Source: Archivesica marissinica
Lineage: Eukaryota > Mollusca > Bivalvia > Venerida > Vesicomyidae
Direction: 5' to 3'
NCBI GenBank assembly: GCA_014843695.1
Contig: CM026397.1
Span: 47,058,891 to 47,122,890, forward strand
DNA: 64,000 bases
How positions within the stretch are numbered: the first letter of the stretch is position 1; the number at the start of each line of letters is the position of its first letter. Position numbers and translations under genes: made by a program. Under the pieces are notes generated by a model. That model had not been told where the DNA came from, made no database searches, and saw only the letters and a program-made list of their open reading frames with translations. This document shows, in pieces, positions 25,519-35,853 of the stretch.

Positions 25519-26179
25519 GTGAGTATATTTTTATACGAGTTTCTTTTATCTCGAATGCGGCGCAAGTTCTTGTAACATTAGTTTAATCGCTCTCGATACC
25601 TAATTCCTGGAATCCATCGTCATGAGGGAGAGAGAAAAGGACAACACCTCAGTGGTTCTGGGTTCGAAGTCACAACCTCTCGATTACGACACCGTATCCA
25701 TTAAACACCCGTCTGACCGGATGTCGTCCTTACCGTGCTGCAACGTTGACGGAAAATAGGCCCACGGCGTGTCAAGTTCGCCTTAAGCATGGTGTAATCG
25801 TGGTGTAATCGTGGTGGAAACGTCAGACATCGTGCTGTTGTCGCCATGGTCGCCAATGATTGCCGGGTTACGATGTTTGTTTGCTATATTCGGCGATCTG
25901 ATATGGTGAGAACGCGGTGAGAGAACGCGGTGAGAACGCGGTGAGATTGGGATGGTTGTACAAGCGTAGTACAAGCATGGCAAAGACGTTTCGAAATGTG
26001 TAATACTTGCAACGGCCCTTGATGGAAAACATGTTGCTGTACAAAAACGAGCCAACAGTGGAAGCCTATGTCATAACTACTAAGGATTCTTTACAATTGA
26101 TTTCCTTTTAAACTTTATTTATTTTACAGCGATTGCGAAACATGTAAACGGTTTCAGGTGTTGTATATTTGCTCCATAG
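25519..26179 (+). other. TRPC intron with a degraded SINE
   Basis: Short intron (661 bp). About 25580-25740 is a minus-strand, diverged copy of the SINE family found at 30827 and 33888 (shared CTCTCGA-ACCT, GGAATCCATCG, GAGGGAGAGAGA and a TTCGAA box B remnant). About 25908-25945 holds three short copies of GAACGCGGTGAGA. No other gene is seen. Confidence 0.65.
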
Positions 26180-26392
26180 AATCATGCGGACATGGAGTGG
26201 AAGTTCTCGCGGTCAAAGCTATGGATGGGTTATTTTGATGAGGGTTCTACACTACCCCCTCCTTTCAACCTTGTGATCAGCCCGAAGTCCATCGCATATG
26301 TCATGACTGCGTTCAAAAACCTGTGCTGTACATGCAGCGGTTCTACTGCTACAAGACGAAATCGAGAGAAATCACTGGACGGTAATATGAAG
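26180..26392 (+). CDS. TRPC: TRPC exon: TRP helix/TRP box
   Basis: The acceptor is CCATAG (AG 26178-26179) and the donor is GTATTC at 26393. The exon opens in phase 0 with NHAD, then [20 protein letters not shown], the TRP helix and TRP box of TRPC channels (EWKFAR.KLW). [12 protein letters not shown] follows, the proline-rich extension typical of TRPC3/6/7 and Drosophila TRP. The last third is basic and cysteine-rich ([14 protein letters not shown]). An alternative GTAATA donor at 26382 would shift later exons into a frame with an early stop in the 59663 exon, so 26392 is preferred. Spliced to the previous exon it reads [15 protein letters not shown], matching the family without a gap. Confidence 0.93.
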
Positions 26393-26540
26393 GTATTCGT
26401 CGAACAAGTAAACCAAGTGAATATAATTTATGTTTTATACAAAGCTTATATAAATTCATGTTCATGTAAACATAATTTCTAAGTATATATTATATATATC
26501 CGGTTAAAATGTTATATGTTATTATGAAATAATAAATATT

Positions 26541-27364
26541 GTGTTTGTATATAAAGCTATGCGTGTGTTTGTATATAAAGCTATGCGTGTGTTTGTATAT
26601 AAAGCTATGCGTGTGTTTGTATATAAAGATATGCGTGTGTTTGTATATAAAGTTATGCGTGTGTTTGTATATAAAGCTATGCGTGTGTTTGTATATAAAG
26701 CTATGCGTGTGTTTGTATATAAAGTTATGCGTGTGTTTGTATATAAAGCTATGCGTGTGTTTGTATATAAAGCTATGCGTGTGTTTGTATATAAAGTTAT
26801 GCGTGTATTTGTATATAAAGCTATGCGTGTGTTTGTATATAAAGCTATGCGTGTGTTTGTATATAAAGCTATGCGTGTGTTTGTATATAAAGCTATGCGT
26901 GTGTTTGTATATAAAGCTATGCGTGTGTTTGTATATAAAGCTATGCGTGTGTTTGTATATAAAGCTATGCGTGTGTTTGTATATAAAGCTATGCGTGGTT
27001 TGTATATAAAGCTATGCTGTGTTTGTATATAAAGCTATAGCGTGTGTTTGTATATAAGCTATGCGTGTGTTTGTATATAAAGCTATGCGTTTTTGTATAT
27101 AAAGTTATGCGTGTATTTGTATATAAAGCTATGCGTGTGTTTGTATATAAAGTTATGCGTGTGTTTGTATATAAAGCTATGCGTGTGTTTATATATAAAG
27201 CTATGCGTGTGTTTGTATATAAAGTTATGCGTGTATTTGTATATAAAGCTATGCGTGTGTTTGTACATAAAGCTATGCGTGTGTTTGTATTTAAAGTTAT
27301 GCGTGTGTTTGTATATAAAGCTATGCGTGTGTTTGTATATAAAGCTATGCGTGTGTTTGTTTGA
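26541..27364 (+). repeat. 24-bp minisatellite with TATA-like units
   Basis: About 34 copies of GTGTTTGTATATAAAGCTAT plus GCGT. Since 24 is a multiple of three, reading frames stay open on both strands and give 8-residue periodic peptides (CVCLYIKL in one frame), which I treat as artefacts. Every unit contains TATATAAAG, which fits a TATA box. The array starts 150 bp after the TRP box exon. Confidence 0.95.
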
Positions 27365-27440
27365 AGCAAACATGTGGTACAACGACAATAACCATTCGGT
27401 CACGGAGCCCCCACCCCCTCCGTTATGCGTTTTGTGTTAG

Positions 27441-27770
27441 CTACTGTGCAAGTGGGTTGTCCGGCTTGAAAGATTTCTGCCCTATCTGTTTACCACAATG
27501 TCCTTCAATACAACGCGTTATATATGTTATCCCTGATTGACTCCTTAGCGTCCAGGTCCAGAGGTTATACAATTGTTCTCCGGTCTCAAACTCATTCTCC
27601 ACCGACCCTAATCTCGCATGCCAGAACAAATGTTCAAATAACGCCGTTAAAGGACAACGTGTACGGGTATCATTAAGAGATAAAGCTTGGATTGCACTGC
27701 TTTCTATATTGATATTACCGTTTGTGAATGCGCTTTCATCATCTATGTTGACGTAACCTTTCATTTTCAC
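27441..27770 (-). CDS. Unrecognised minus-strand ORF (109 codons)
   Basis: An open frame of ordinary composition in non-repetitive DNA. It starts MKMKGYVNIDDESAFTNG and contains CPLTALFEHLFWHARLG and LYNLWTWTLRS. I recognise no domain. It could be a fragment of an unidentified mobile-element protein or a chance frame in intron DNA. No promoter, splice site or partner supports it as a gene. Confidence 0.2.
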   Translation of the reverse strand: MKMKGYVNIDDESAFTNGNINIESSAIQALSLNDTRTRCPLTALFEHLFWHARLGSVENEFETGEQLYNLWTWTLRSQSGITYITRCIEGHCGKQIGQKSFKPDNPLAQ

Positions 27771-27937
27771 TTAGTAATATTAAACGGCTTAGTTTGATCG
27801 AAGAAGCAGCAATATAAACTATTACCATGTATGTCGGTTGATAAGGACTTACCTAGCTAATCCCAGAAGCAAAAAACCATCTCAAATCTGCTTCAAGTGC
27901 AGTTCTGGAGGTTATAAAACACTTCCAATCTTGTGTG

Positions 27938-28187
27938 TTTTACGTTTTTTTATCGTCGCTACCGGTTGCCTATATGAACGACGCCTCCTGAAGAGATTGG
28001 TCATTTTAGATGGTTGGAATATAGTGCATTGATACAGAGAGAGTCTCCTCTGGTTCTTTTACTTGCACGGTGTAAAGCATCGACACGAGACCTCGATTTA
28101 AAGTCCGAAATACTGTTAATTGTATTAGGGAACGTGCGATCTTTGGATTACCAGTCTAGCGTGTTACCACTGGACTACAGATCCGTG
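27938..28187 (-). mobile_element. tRNA-derived SINE (type A), minus strand, box B damaged
   Basis: Matches the copies at 30281, 31630 and 46352. From the tail end it has TTTACG..TTATCGTCGCTACCGG, then the ATACAGA..GAGTCTC stretch, then a degraded GGTTTAACGTCC equivalent, then the tRNA-like head. The region that should hold box B (GGTTCGATCCC) is shortened to a GGGAACGTGCGATC remnant. The head passes straight into the 42-bp array, which repeats the same head sequence. Confidence 0.75.
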
Positions 28188-29938
28188 TATTACCAGTCCA
28201 ACGTATTACCACTGGACTACATATCCCTGGATTATCAGTCCAGCGTGTTACCACTGGACTACAGATCCCTGGATTATCAGTCCAGTGTGCTACCACTGGA
28301 CTACAGAACCGTGGATTACCAATCCAACGTGTTACCATTGGACTACAGATCCCTGGGTTACCAGTCCAGCGTGTTACCACTGGACTACAGATCCGTGGAT
28401 TACCAGTCCAGCGTGGTACCACTGGACTACATATCCCTGGATTACCAGTCCAGCGTGATACCACGGAACTACAGAACCGTGGATTACCAGTCCAACGTGT
28501 TACCACTGGACTACATATCCTTGCATTACCAGTCCAGCGTGTTACCACGGGACTACAGAACCATGGATTATCAGTCCAACGTGTAACCACTGGACTACAG
28601 ATCCGTGGATTATCAGTCCAGCGTGTTACCACTGGACTACATATCCGTGGATTATCAGTCCAGCGTGTTACCACTGGACTACAGATCCCTGGATTACCAG
28701 TCCAACGTGTTACCACTGGACTACAGATCCCTGGATTACTAGTCCAGCGTGTTACCACGGGACTACAGAACCGTGGATTACTAGTCCAGCGTGCTACCAC
28801 TGGACTACTGATCCCTGGATTACCAGTCCAGCATGTTACCACGGGATTACAGAACCGTGGATTACCAGTCCAGCGTGTTAACACTGGACTACAGATCCCT
28901 GGATTACTAGTCCAGCGTGTTACCACTGGACTACAGATCCCTGGATTATCCAGTCCAGCGTGTTACCACTGGACTACAGATCCCTGGATTACTAGTCCAG
29001 CGTGTTACCACTGGACTACAGATCCGTGGATTACCAGTCCAGCGTGTTACCACGGGACTACAGATCCCTGGATTACTAGTCCAGCGTGTTACCACTGGAC
29101 TACAGATCCCTAGATTACCAGTCCAGCCTGTTACCACTGGACTACAGATCCCTGGATTCTGTGCGTGCTACCACGGGGCTAGAGAACGGTGGATTACCAG
29201 TCCAGCGTGTTACCACTGGACTACAGATCCGTGGATTATCCAGTCCAGCGTGTTACCACTGGACTACCGATCCGTGGATTACTAGTCCAGCGTGCTACCA
29301 CGGGACTACAGAACCGTGGATTACCAGTCCAGCGTGTTACCACTGGACTACAGATCCCTGGATTACTAGTCCAGCGTGTTACCACGGGACTACAGATCCG
29401 TGGATTACCAGTCCAGCGTGTTACCACGGGACTACAGATCCGTGGTTCAGTGCGTTTAACCACGGGACTACAGATCCCTGGATTACCAGTCCAGCGTGTT
29501 ACCACTGGACTACAGATCCGTGGATTACCAGTCCAGCGTGATACCACTGGACTACAGATCCGTGGATTATCCAGTCCAGCGTGTTACCACTGGACTACCG
29601 ATCCATGGATTACTAGTCCAGCGTGCTACCACTGGACTACAGATCCCTGGATTACTAGTCCAGCGTGTTACCACATGACTACAGATCCCTGGATTACCAG
29701 TCCAGCGTGTTACCACTGGACTACAGATTCCTGGATTACTAGTCCAGCGTGTTACCACTGGACTACAGATCCCTGGATTACTAGTCCAGTGTGTTACCAC
29801 GGGACTACAGAACCGTGGATTACCAGTCCAGCGTGTTACCACTGGACTACAAATCCCTGGATTACCAGTCCCGCGTGTTACCACTGGACTACAGAACCGT
29901 GGATTACCTGTCCAGCGTGCTACCACTGGACCACATAT
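28144..29938 (-). repeat. 42-bp minisatellite made of SINE tRNA-like heads
   Basis: About 43 copies of GTCCAGCGTGTTACCACTGG plus ACTACAGATCCCTGGATTAC plus CA. The reverse complement of one unit equals the D-arm to anticodon-arm part of the SINE type A head (ATCTGTAGTCCAGTGGTAAC plus ACGCTGGACTGGTAATCCAG). Each unit therefore carries a perfect RNA polymerase III A-box (TAGTCCAGTGG) and an anticodon-like hairpin on the minus strand, but no B-box. Since 42 is 14 codons, long repetitive frames appear on both strands and are not genes. Confidence 0.93.
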
Positions 29939-29992
29939 CACTTCTCCTCTAGCTCGGTTATACATAGTGCTCTGATTGTTTGTACTGAATCA

Positions 29993-30236
29993 CAGAATCC
30001 ACCAATCAAATCACCAGTTTGGGCTGAGTGCAAATCATAATCAACCCATCAAATCACCAGTTTGGGCTGAGTGCAAATCATATAATCAACCAATCAAATC
30101 ACCAGTTTGGGTTGAGTGCAAATCAGATAATCAACCAATCAAATCACCAGTTTGGGTTGAGTGCAAATCATATAATCAACCAATCAAATCACCAGTTTGG
30201 GTTGAGTGCAAATCATATAATCAACCAATCAAATAT
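29993..30236. repeat. 45-bp minisatellite with CCAAT motifs
   Basis: Five to six copies of AATCAACCAATCAAATCACC plus AGTTTGGGTTGAGTGCAAAT plus CATAT. Each unit holds one ACCAATCA, a CCAAT-box-like motif. Short open frames across it are periodic artefacts. Confidence 0.9.
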
Positions 30237-30280
30237 CCTGATATTAAATTTAATATTGTTTTAATTGTTAATACGACACA

Positions 30281-30532
30281 GACGGATCTGTAGTCCAGTG
30301 GTAACACGCTGGACTGGTAATCCAGGGATCGCAGGTTCGATCCCCCGTCTGACCCTAATAAAATTAACAGTCTTTCAGATGGGACGTTAAACCGAGGTCT
30401 CGTGTCGGTGCTGTACACCGTGCACGTAAAAGAACCAGAGGAGATTCTGGAATGTGTCTCTGTCTGTATCATGCACTATCCTCCAAAATCTAAAATAACC
30501 GGTAGCGACGATAAATAAACGTAAAAACACAT
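30281..30532 (+). mobile_element. tRNA-derived SINE (type A), plus strand
   Basis: The head has an A-box (TAGTCCAGTGGTAACACG), an anticodon arm CTGGA-CTGGTAA-TCCAG with GGT (Thr-like) in the loop, and a B-box (GGTTCGATCCC). A body with GGGACGTTAAACCGAGGTCT and a tail with CCGGTAGCGACGATAAATAA follow. Flanking target-site duplications ATACGACACA (30271-30280) and ATACTACACA (30533-30542) differ by one base. A 3' segment present in the 46352 copy (CTTCAGGAGACGTC..CATATGGG) is deleted here. Confidence 0.88.
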
Positions 30533-30579
30533 ATACTACACATACCAGGTGTTGTATAAGATTCGTAATGTAAAATATC

Positions 30580-30812
30580 CGCCTCCGTTGTCGAGTGGTT
30601 AAGGTTGCTGACTTGTATGCCACTGTAACCTAGCATCACTGATGGTTATGGGCTCGTACCCCGCTCATACCGCGTCTCTTTATATGAAACAGTTGGCAGT
30701 TTCTTACGGAGGTTGAGGCATCAAGTACTTGTTAACCGCTGGTGCCTGCCTGGGAAAGGTGTTGTTAGGTCATATGGGCAACCGGTAGCGACGTTAAATA
30801 AACCTTAAAAAA
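30580..30812 (+). mobile_element. tRNA-derived SINE (type B) sharing the type A tail
   Basis: A different tRNA-like head (GTCGAGTGGTTAAGG A-box, GGGCTCGTACCCC B-box-like) and a different body, but the 3' end CATATGGGCAACCGGTAGCG plus ACGTTAAATAAAC is the same as the tail of the type A SINEs. A shared tail usually means both use the same LINE machinery. The copy is diverged and no clear target duplication is visible. Confidence 0.7.
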
Positions 30813-30826
30813 ATAACGTTATCTTA

Positions 30827-31060
30827 GTTTATACTAATTTATTTTAGCTCGATTGCGAAAGAAGTTATTTCAACTTATATTAATCACTCTCGAGACCTCA
30901 TTCCTGATGGAATCCATCGCCACGAGGGAGAGAGAAGAGACAATGTGGAAGTTAAATGCCTTGCCTAAGGGCACACTCGTAACGGCTCCAGCGGGGCTCG
31001 AACTCCGGACATTTCGCACCTGGAGCGAACGCGCTACCGCTGCGCTATCACGACTTCCAC
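30827..31060 (-). mobile_element. tRNA-derived SINE (type C), minus strand, with 12-bp TSD
   Basis: Read on the minus strand, the head is GGAAGTCGTGATAGCGCAGC with A-box TAGCGCAGCGGTAGCG and box B GTTCGAGCCCC. The body TTAGGCAAGGCATTT and a GA-rich stretch follow, then GGAATGAGGTCTCGAGAGTG, and the tail ends GCAATCGAGCT. The perfect target-site duplication AACGTTATCTTA is at 30815-30826 and 31061-31072. Other copies are at 25580, 33888, 35625 and 39045. Confidence 0.9.
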
Positions 31061-31072
31061 AACGTTATCTTA

Positions 31073-31629
31073 CTTTTCATAAAAACAATTGCTGTATTTT
31101 AATACTTCGGCCATTATTATAATTTAAATTTAATAATACCTAGAGTTTTAACTACACAACATTTGCACAAAATAAACATTGTATAACATTTTAACCACAC
31201 TTTTAGCGTAGAGAAATATAATGTAAGGAGAAAGTGGTAAGCATCAATTCTAAGGCGAGTGTTAATTAAGCAGCCACGAGTATTGTACCGTTGATTTATT
31301 TCATTCAATTGATCTCGTGAGATTTATTTCTCAAGCTGACGAGATTTCTGGGTGTTAATAGCAATTTTATAACTAGTAGATGGTGGTAGAGTAGTTACAC
31401 AAATTGCAATTCCTACATCGCCACTTATCACTGAACCATTGATCTGTACTCTATCGATTATCAATATCGGAAGCTACTAAAATGGATTTAAAACAACTAA
31501 CTTGAAATAAAACTAGCAATGCACATTGTCTCCTATACTTGCATTAAGATAGATTAAACACACACTAAGTAATAATAATATCCAAACTCCACACTTGTCA
31601 ACAATTATGAGATCTACAATGTGTGTTTG
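31073..31629 (+). other. Unique intron DNA, nothing recognised
   Basis: AT-rich single-copy sequence between two SINEs. Short open frames only; no domain, RNA or splice-flanked exon is seen. Confidence 0.5.
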
Positions 31630-31896
31630 TTTGCTTTACGTTTATTTATCGTCGCTACCGGTTGCCCATATGAGCGACGCCTGCTGAAGAGATTAGTCAT
31701 TTTAGATTGTTTGAGGATAGTGCAATGATACAGACATAGACCCATTCCAGTGTCTCCGCTGGTTCTTAAACACCGACACGAGAGAGTAACGTCCCATCTA
31801 AAAGACTGTTAATTGTATTAGGCTCAGACGGGGGATCGAACCTGCGATCGCTGGATTACCAGTCCAACGTGTTAACCACTGGACTACAGATCCGTC
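31630..31896 (-). mobile_element. tRNA-derived SINE (type A), minus strand
   Basis: Reverse complement of the 30281 and 46352 elements: tail TTTACGTTTATTTATCGTCG, the CATATGAGCGACGCCTGCTG segment, AACGTCCCATCT, B-box complement GGGGGATCGAACC, and head CCAACGTGTTAACCACTGGA. It retains the segment deleted from the 30281 copy. No convincing target duplication. Confidence 0.85.
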
Positions 31897-33030
31897 TGTA
31901 GCTATACATTGTAATTATAGTAATATGTATACGTCATACCTTTGTACTTGTACTTATTATTAATATTTGACTGCTTTCAAAAGGCCACGGTATTCGAGAA
32001 TCCTCACATATATACCGTCTGGACCACCAACTAGTTAAAATTATGGTTGCCTGGTCTGTACGGATAGGATTCAAGAAGTACTGATGTTCATAACACGAGG
32101 GGTCTCATGAGTCCGAAATGACTGACCCCCACACTCTTCAAAGCGGTGACATTATGATAAACACTGTGCACCTTTATTTACTTTTATATGTTTTCTGCGA
32201 TAGTTTCTGTTTACTTATTTTCAGTTTGGGAAGCACATTGTTCCATATTGAATGTTATATGACATATGTTTTATTTTGTAGGGTTTTAAGCATTCGGAAA
32301 ATTCTGTTTTCACGGTGAGGTTTACAGATTATGTTGTGTTTATTCTAGCCGTGTGTTGATCTATTATGCTTATTTCTATTATACATGTAGTCTGTGATTT
32401 ACCGTTTACGTTTTACATCATGAGTATTGTATTGTCAAACGTTCCTCTGCTTTGCTATTCATCAATAACATACGATTGATGATCAAGAAATGTCGAGACG
32501 AGTTGTCATAAATTGTCCGAGCTAAATTCAGCTATTTTCAAGTTTCGAAAGGTAAAGCATAACTTTAACCTGGCCCCCATCAATACATGTACAGTCGGGT
32601 GTAATTTGAGGGGTGTACTAAAACAAAATGGCGGCTAACAACTACGTTGGGTGGTTGATTATTTTTATAGATCAGCATACAAGGTACATTGTATTTACCT
32701 ATGTTTACAAATATGTACACATTGTCGGGCCACAGGAGCCGGTCACAAGCTATTTGAGAGGTTATGGGTATACACTGTATATGCCTATATGTTAACTATT
32801 GAACACTATTGCCACTCACCTGCTCCTGTTGTTCAGGTCAACTTTAAGTTGAGGTCCGCGAATGGTAATAGACGGAAAAAGATGTTGATGTAGCGCACAC
32901 AGAACATAAACAATTGAAAGATTTTTGTAGTCGGCTATTTCCGTAGCTAGCGAAAGGTTTTTATAGTCGGCTATTTCCGTAGCTAGCCATTTTTAATTTG
33001 CAGGCCAGACTAATAAATTGAGCATCGAAG
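31897..33030 (+). other. Unique intron DNA with a short duplication
   Basis: Mostly single-copy, AT-rich. ATAGTCGGCTATTTCCGTAG recurs in tandem at about 32924-32993 (two copies of roughly 36 bp). An AAAATGGCGGCTAAC motif at 32626-32640 resembles the YY1 core and similar motifs at 47218 and 49242. No gene recognised. Confidence 0.5.
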
Positions 33031-33031
33031 A

Positions 33032-33152
33032 TGCGATGTTGTTAGAAGGGTCTGGGAGCATGGTCCACCAGGACGATGTTGTTAGAAGGGTCTGGGGGCA
33101 TGGTCCACCAGGAAGATGTTGTTAGAAGGGTCTGGGGGCATGGTCCACCAGC
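33032..33152. repeat. 40-bp repeat, three copies
   Basis: Three near-identical copies of GATGTTGTTAGAAGGGTCTG plus GGGGCATGGTCCACCAGGAA. No coding sense seen. Confidence 0.9.
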
Positions 33153-33440
33153 AACAGTTTGAATCCTAGAACGTCAATGGTGCAATCTGGCGCATTTTAA
33201 TGTACGTCTCAAATATAGATATTTTCAGAGATGTACCCCATCATACCCCCCTTTATAGTTTTTATTGCAGTTTCGGGGTTTTAGAATTTTCATTTTCTGG
33301 GACAATCTGTAGAACAATCTTCAGTTCCTTATAGTAGCTATGTGCCTGGTCGGCGGGAATGAGTTTGTATAAGTATGGATGATAGGAAGGACACATGAAT
33401 GGCTGCATCAAAAATAATTACAATATCTTGCAATGTCGCG

Positions 33441-33682
33441 ATTTTGATTGGCTGATTCAGCCCATGTGATCTCCTGATTGGCTGGTTCAGCCCGTGTGAT
33501 CTCCTGGTTGGCTGGTTCAACCCGTGTGATCTCCTGATTGGCTGGTTCAACCCGTGTGATCTCCTGATTGGTTGATTCAGCCCGTGTGATCTCCTGATTG
33601 GCTGATTCAACCCGTGTGATCTCCTGATTGGCTGATTCAGCCCGTGTGACCTCCTGATTGGCTGATTCAGCCCATGTGATCG
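33441..33682. repeat. 30-bp minisatellite with inverted CCAAT boxes
   Basis: Eight copies of TGATTGGCTGATTCAGCCCG plus TGTGATCTCC. Each unit has GATTGGCTG, an inverted CCAAT box of NF-Y type, and TGATTCAGC, close to an AP-1/MARE half. The frames through it are periodic (HGLNQPIRRS) and are artefacts. Confidence 0.92.
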
Positions 33683-33887
33683 CCGTTCTTAACTCGATGT
33701 ACCTCAAAGTTGTTATGTGAATATCTATTTAAGGGGGAATAACTTCTAACATGTGTTAGATATTGACCAAACAAACAATACATTCAAACACACTGATAAA
33801 CAATTGAAGTACTGCTACAGCTGTTCTGTTGTTTTATCAATTTGTCTATTGACCGAAATAGAACATTTAGTTTGAATGTGCATGGTT

Positions 33888-33942
33888 TTACAAAGCTATC
33901 TTAGCTCGATTGCGAAACAAGTTTTTACAACATTAGAATACT

Positions 33943-33989
<47 letters not shown>

Positions 33990-34134
33990 TTCAAAATGGA
34001 ATACATCGCCACGAGCGAGATAGCAGAGGAAGTGTCTTGCCTTGGGACACCACCACCGTTGTTCTGGTGGGTTTGAACTCGCAACATATCGATTACAAGT
34101 CGCACACCGTATCCATTACCCCGCGGAGGCAAGA
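33888..34134 (-). mobile_element. Diverged type C SINE, minus strand
   Basis: Shares TAGCTCGATTGCGAAACAAG and CATCGCCACGAG with the other type C copies, but the head half differs (TTTGAACTCGCAAC; CACACCGTATCCATTACC), resembling the degraded copy at 25580-25740. An internal (GA)n expansion is at 33943-33989. A short target duplication CATGGTT flanks it (33881-33887 and 34135-34141). Confidence 0.75.
33943..33989. repeat. (GA)n microsatellite
   Basis: Nearly uninterrupted GA dinucleotides within a SINE, at the place where related copies have GAGGGAGAGAGAAG. Confidence 0.9.
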
Positions 34135-34194
34135 CATGGTTACTTAATGAAGCACTGGAACAATACATATAATGTAACCCATATCGACCATAAT

Positions 34195-34760
34195 TAACCA
34201 AGCGTTTTGCAATCATGTGTAGGTTATATGCAACCATGTATGGGTTAATTGCAATCATGTGTAGGTTACATATGCAATCATGTGTAGATTATTTGCAATC
34301 ATGTGTAGGTTATATGCAACCATGTATGGGTTAATTGCAATCATGTGTAGGTTACATATGCAATCATGTGTAGGTTACATATGCAATCATGTGTAGGTTA
34401 CATATGCAATCATGTGTAGGTTACATATGCAATCATGTGTAGGTTACATATGCAATCATGTGTAGGTTACATATGCAATCATGTGTAGGTTACATATACA
34501 ATCATGTGTTGGGTATATGCAATCACGTGTAGGTTACATATGCAATCATGTGTAGGTTACATATGCAATCATGTGTAGGTTACATATGCAATCATGTGTA
34601 GGTTACATATGCAATCACGTGTAGGTTACATATGCAATCATGTATGGGTTAATTGCAATCATGTGTAGGTTACATATGCAACCATATGTTGATTATATGC
34701 ACTCATGTGTTGGGTATATGCACTCATGTGTTTATTATATGCAATCATGTGTTGGGTATT
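34195..34760. repeat. 23-bp minisatellite
   Basis: About 24 copies of GCAATCATGTGTAGGTTACA plus TAT, with shorter variants at both edges (TATGGGTTAATT, TGGGTATAT). No coding frame. Confidence 0.93.
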
Positions 34761-35613
34761 TCTAGTATTTATTAGAAAATTAATCGTTTGTGTCTATGCA
34801 TGGTAACAACTTGTGTCATTTAGGTCAGATGGTATTATTGAAATAGTGAACTAGGATTGGTTGAAGAAATCCTTAAAAGTTATTAAAACATCAGCTGATT
34901 GGCTGAGCAGGTATTGTCACCGATAGTGAAAGTGACTTCTAGGCATTAAAATACAATATATCAGCTGCATTTTAGAATATTTTAGAAGTTTTGCAAAATA
35001 TTTAGTGACAAATAAACAGCATATAATAAATGCAGGTATCGAAGGGACATTCACCACCATACTACCTTCAGAGTAGGAGCGAGTGGGTGATATGGTACCT
35101 TTAGTTGGGAAATTAAAAAAACGCAATTGGTCAACCCTATTAAAATTTACAATGTTCTTGTGGATCAACGGTATGTCTGTTGAAAACAAATATGGAGATT
35201 TCATTAGCGTTGTCTGACCTACATAAAACGCTTGTCACTTAATTTCGCGACAAAACAAACCAAAATGGGTGTGCTGCATCTATATAGCTTATGTAAATAA
35301 TGCTCTAAGACACGTAAAAAGTGTAACAAATCCGAATAGCTTTAAACCGAAATACAAAGCACAACATATTTGTTAACTTATAATGCGACATATTAGTGTG
35401 GTCACAATCAGTTCTACTATGGATACGTTTATGTCGGTCGTTATCAAAAGTGCTACCATTTTACATATATATGTTGCTACTGTACGTAACACCGCCATTA
35501 ATTTTACAATGTGCTTGCAGGTGCTTGCAAGATTAATTGAAATCAAGATATGTCGTGATAACACTACTCAATGACGAAAATCGCAGCAATTAAGGAATAT
35601 CATTTATCATATA
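34761..35613 (+). other. Unique intron DNA, nothing recognised
   Basis: AT-rich sequence without repeats. The short minus ORF at 34917-35204 has no recognisable domain and is probably chance. Confidence 0.45.
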
Positions 35614-35624
35614 ACTTTGCTTGT

Positions 35625-35853
35625 TTATACAAATTTATTTGAGCTCGATTGCGAAACAAGTTATTTCAACTTATATAAATCACTCTCGAGACCTCATTCC
35701 TGATGGAATCCATCGCCACGGGGAGAGAGAAGAGGCAACGTGGAATTTAAATGCCTTGCCTAAGGGCACAATCGTAACGGCTCCAGTGGGGCTCGAACTC
35801 CGGACCTTTCGCACCTGAAGCGAACGAGCATCCACTGCGCTATCACGACTTCC
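35625..35853 (-). mobile_element. Type C SINE, minus strand, with 11-bp TSD
   Basis: Close relative of the 30827 copy: GAGCTCGATTGCGAAACAAG, CACTCTCGAGACCTCATTCC, TGCCTTGCCTAAGGGCACAA, box B complement GGGGCTCGAAC, and CTATCACGACTTCC at the head. Target duplication ACTTTGCTTGT is at 35614-35624 and 35854-35864, perfect. Confidence 0.9.

Noticed and set aside
25783..26055. Minus ORF of 90 codons
   Set aside because: Spans small GAACGCGGTGAGA and GTGTAATCGTG repeats in a short intron; its His/Ser/Arg-rich content reflects those repeats.
26382..26392. Alternative donor GTAATA at 26382 for the TRP box exon
   Set aside because: It would place the following exons in phase 1, which gives a stop in the conserved exon at 59663; the 26393 donor keeps phase 0 throughout.
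28014..29965. Possible repeat protein (YRSLDYQSSVLPLD-like)
   Set aside because: It is the antisense of a tRNA-like SINE head repeated every 42 bp, with equal open frames on both strands.
30287..30354. Functional tRNA-Thr gene
   Set aside because: It has A- and B-boxes and a Thr-like GGT anticodon loop, but the T-arm does not pair properly and the sequence is joined to a SINE body repeated elsewhere in the window with target duplications.
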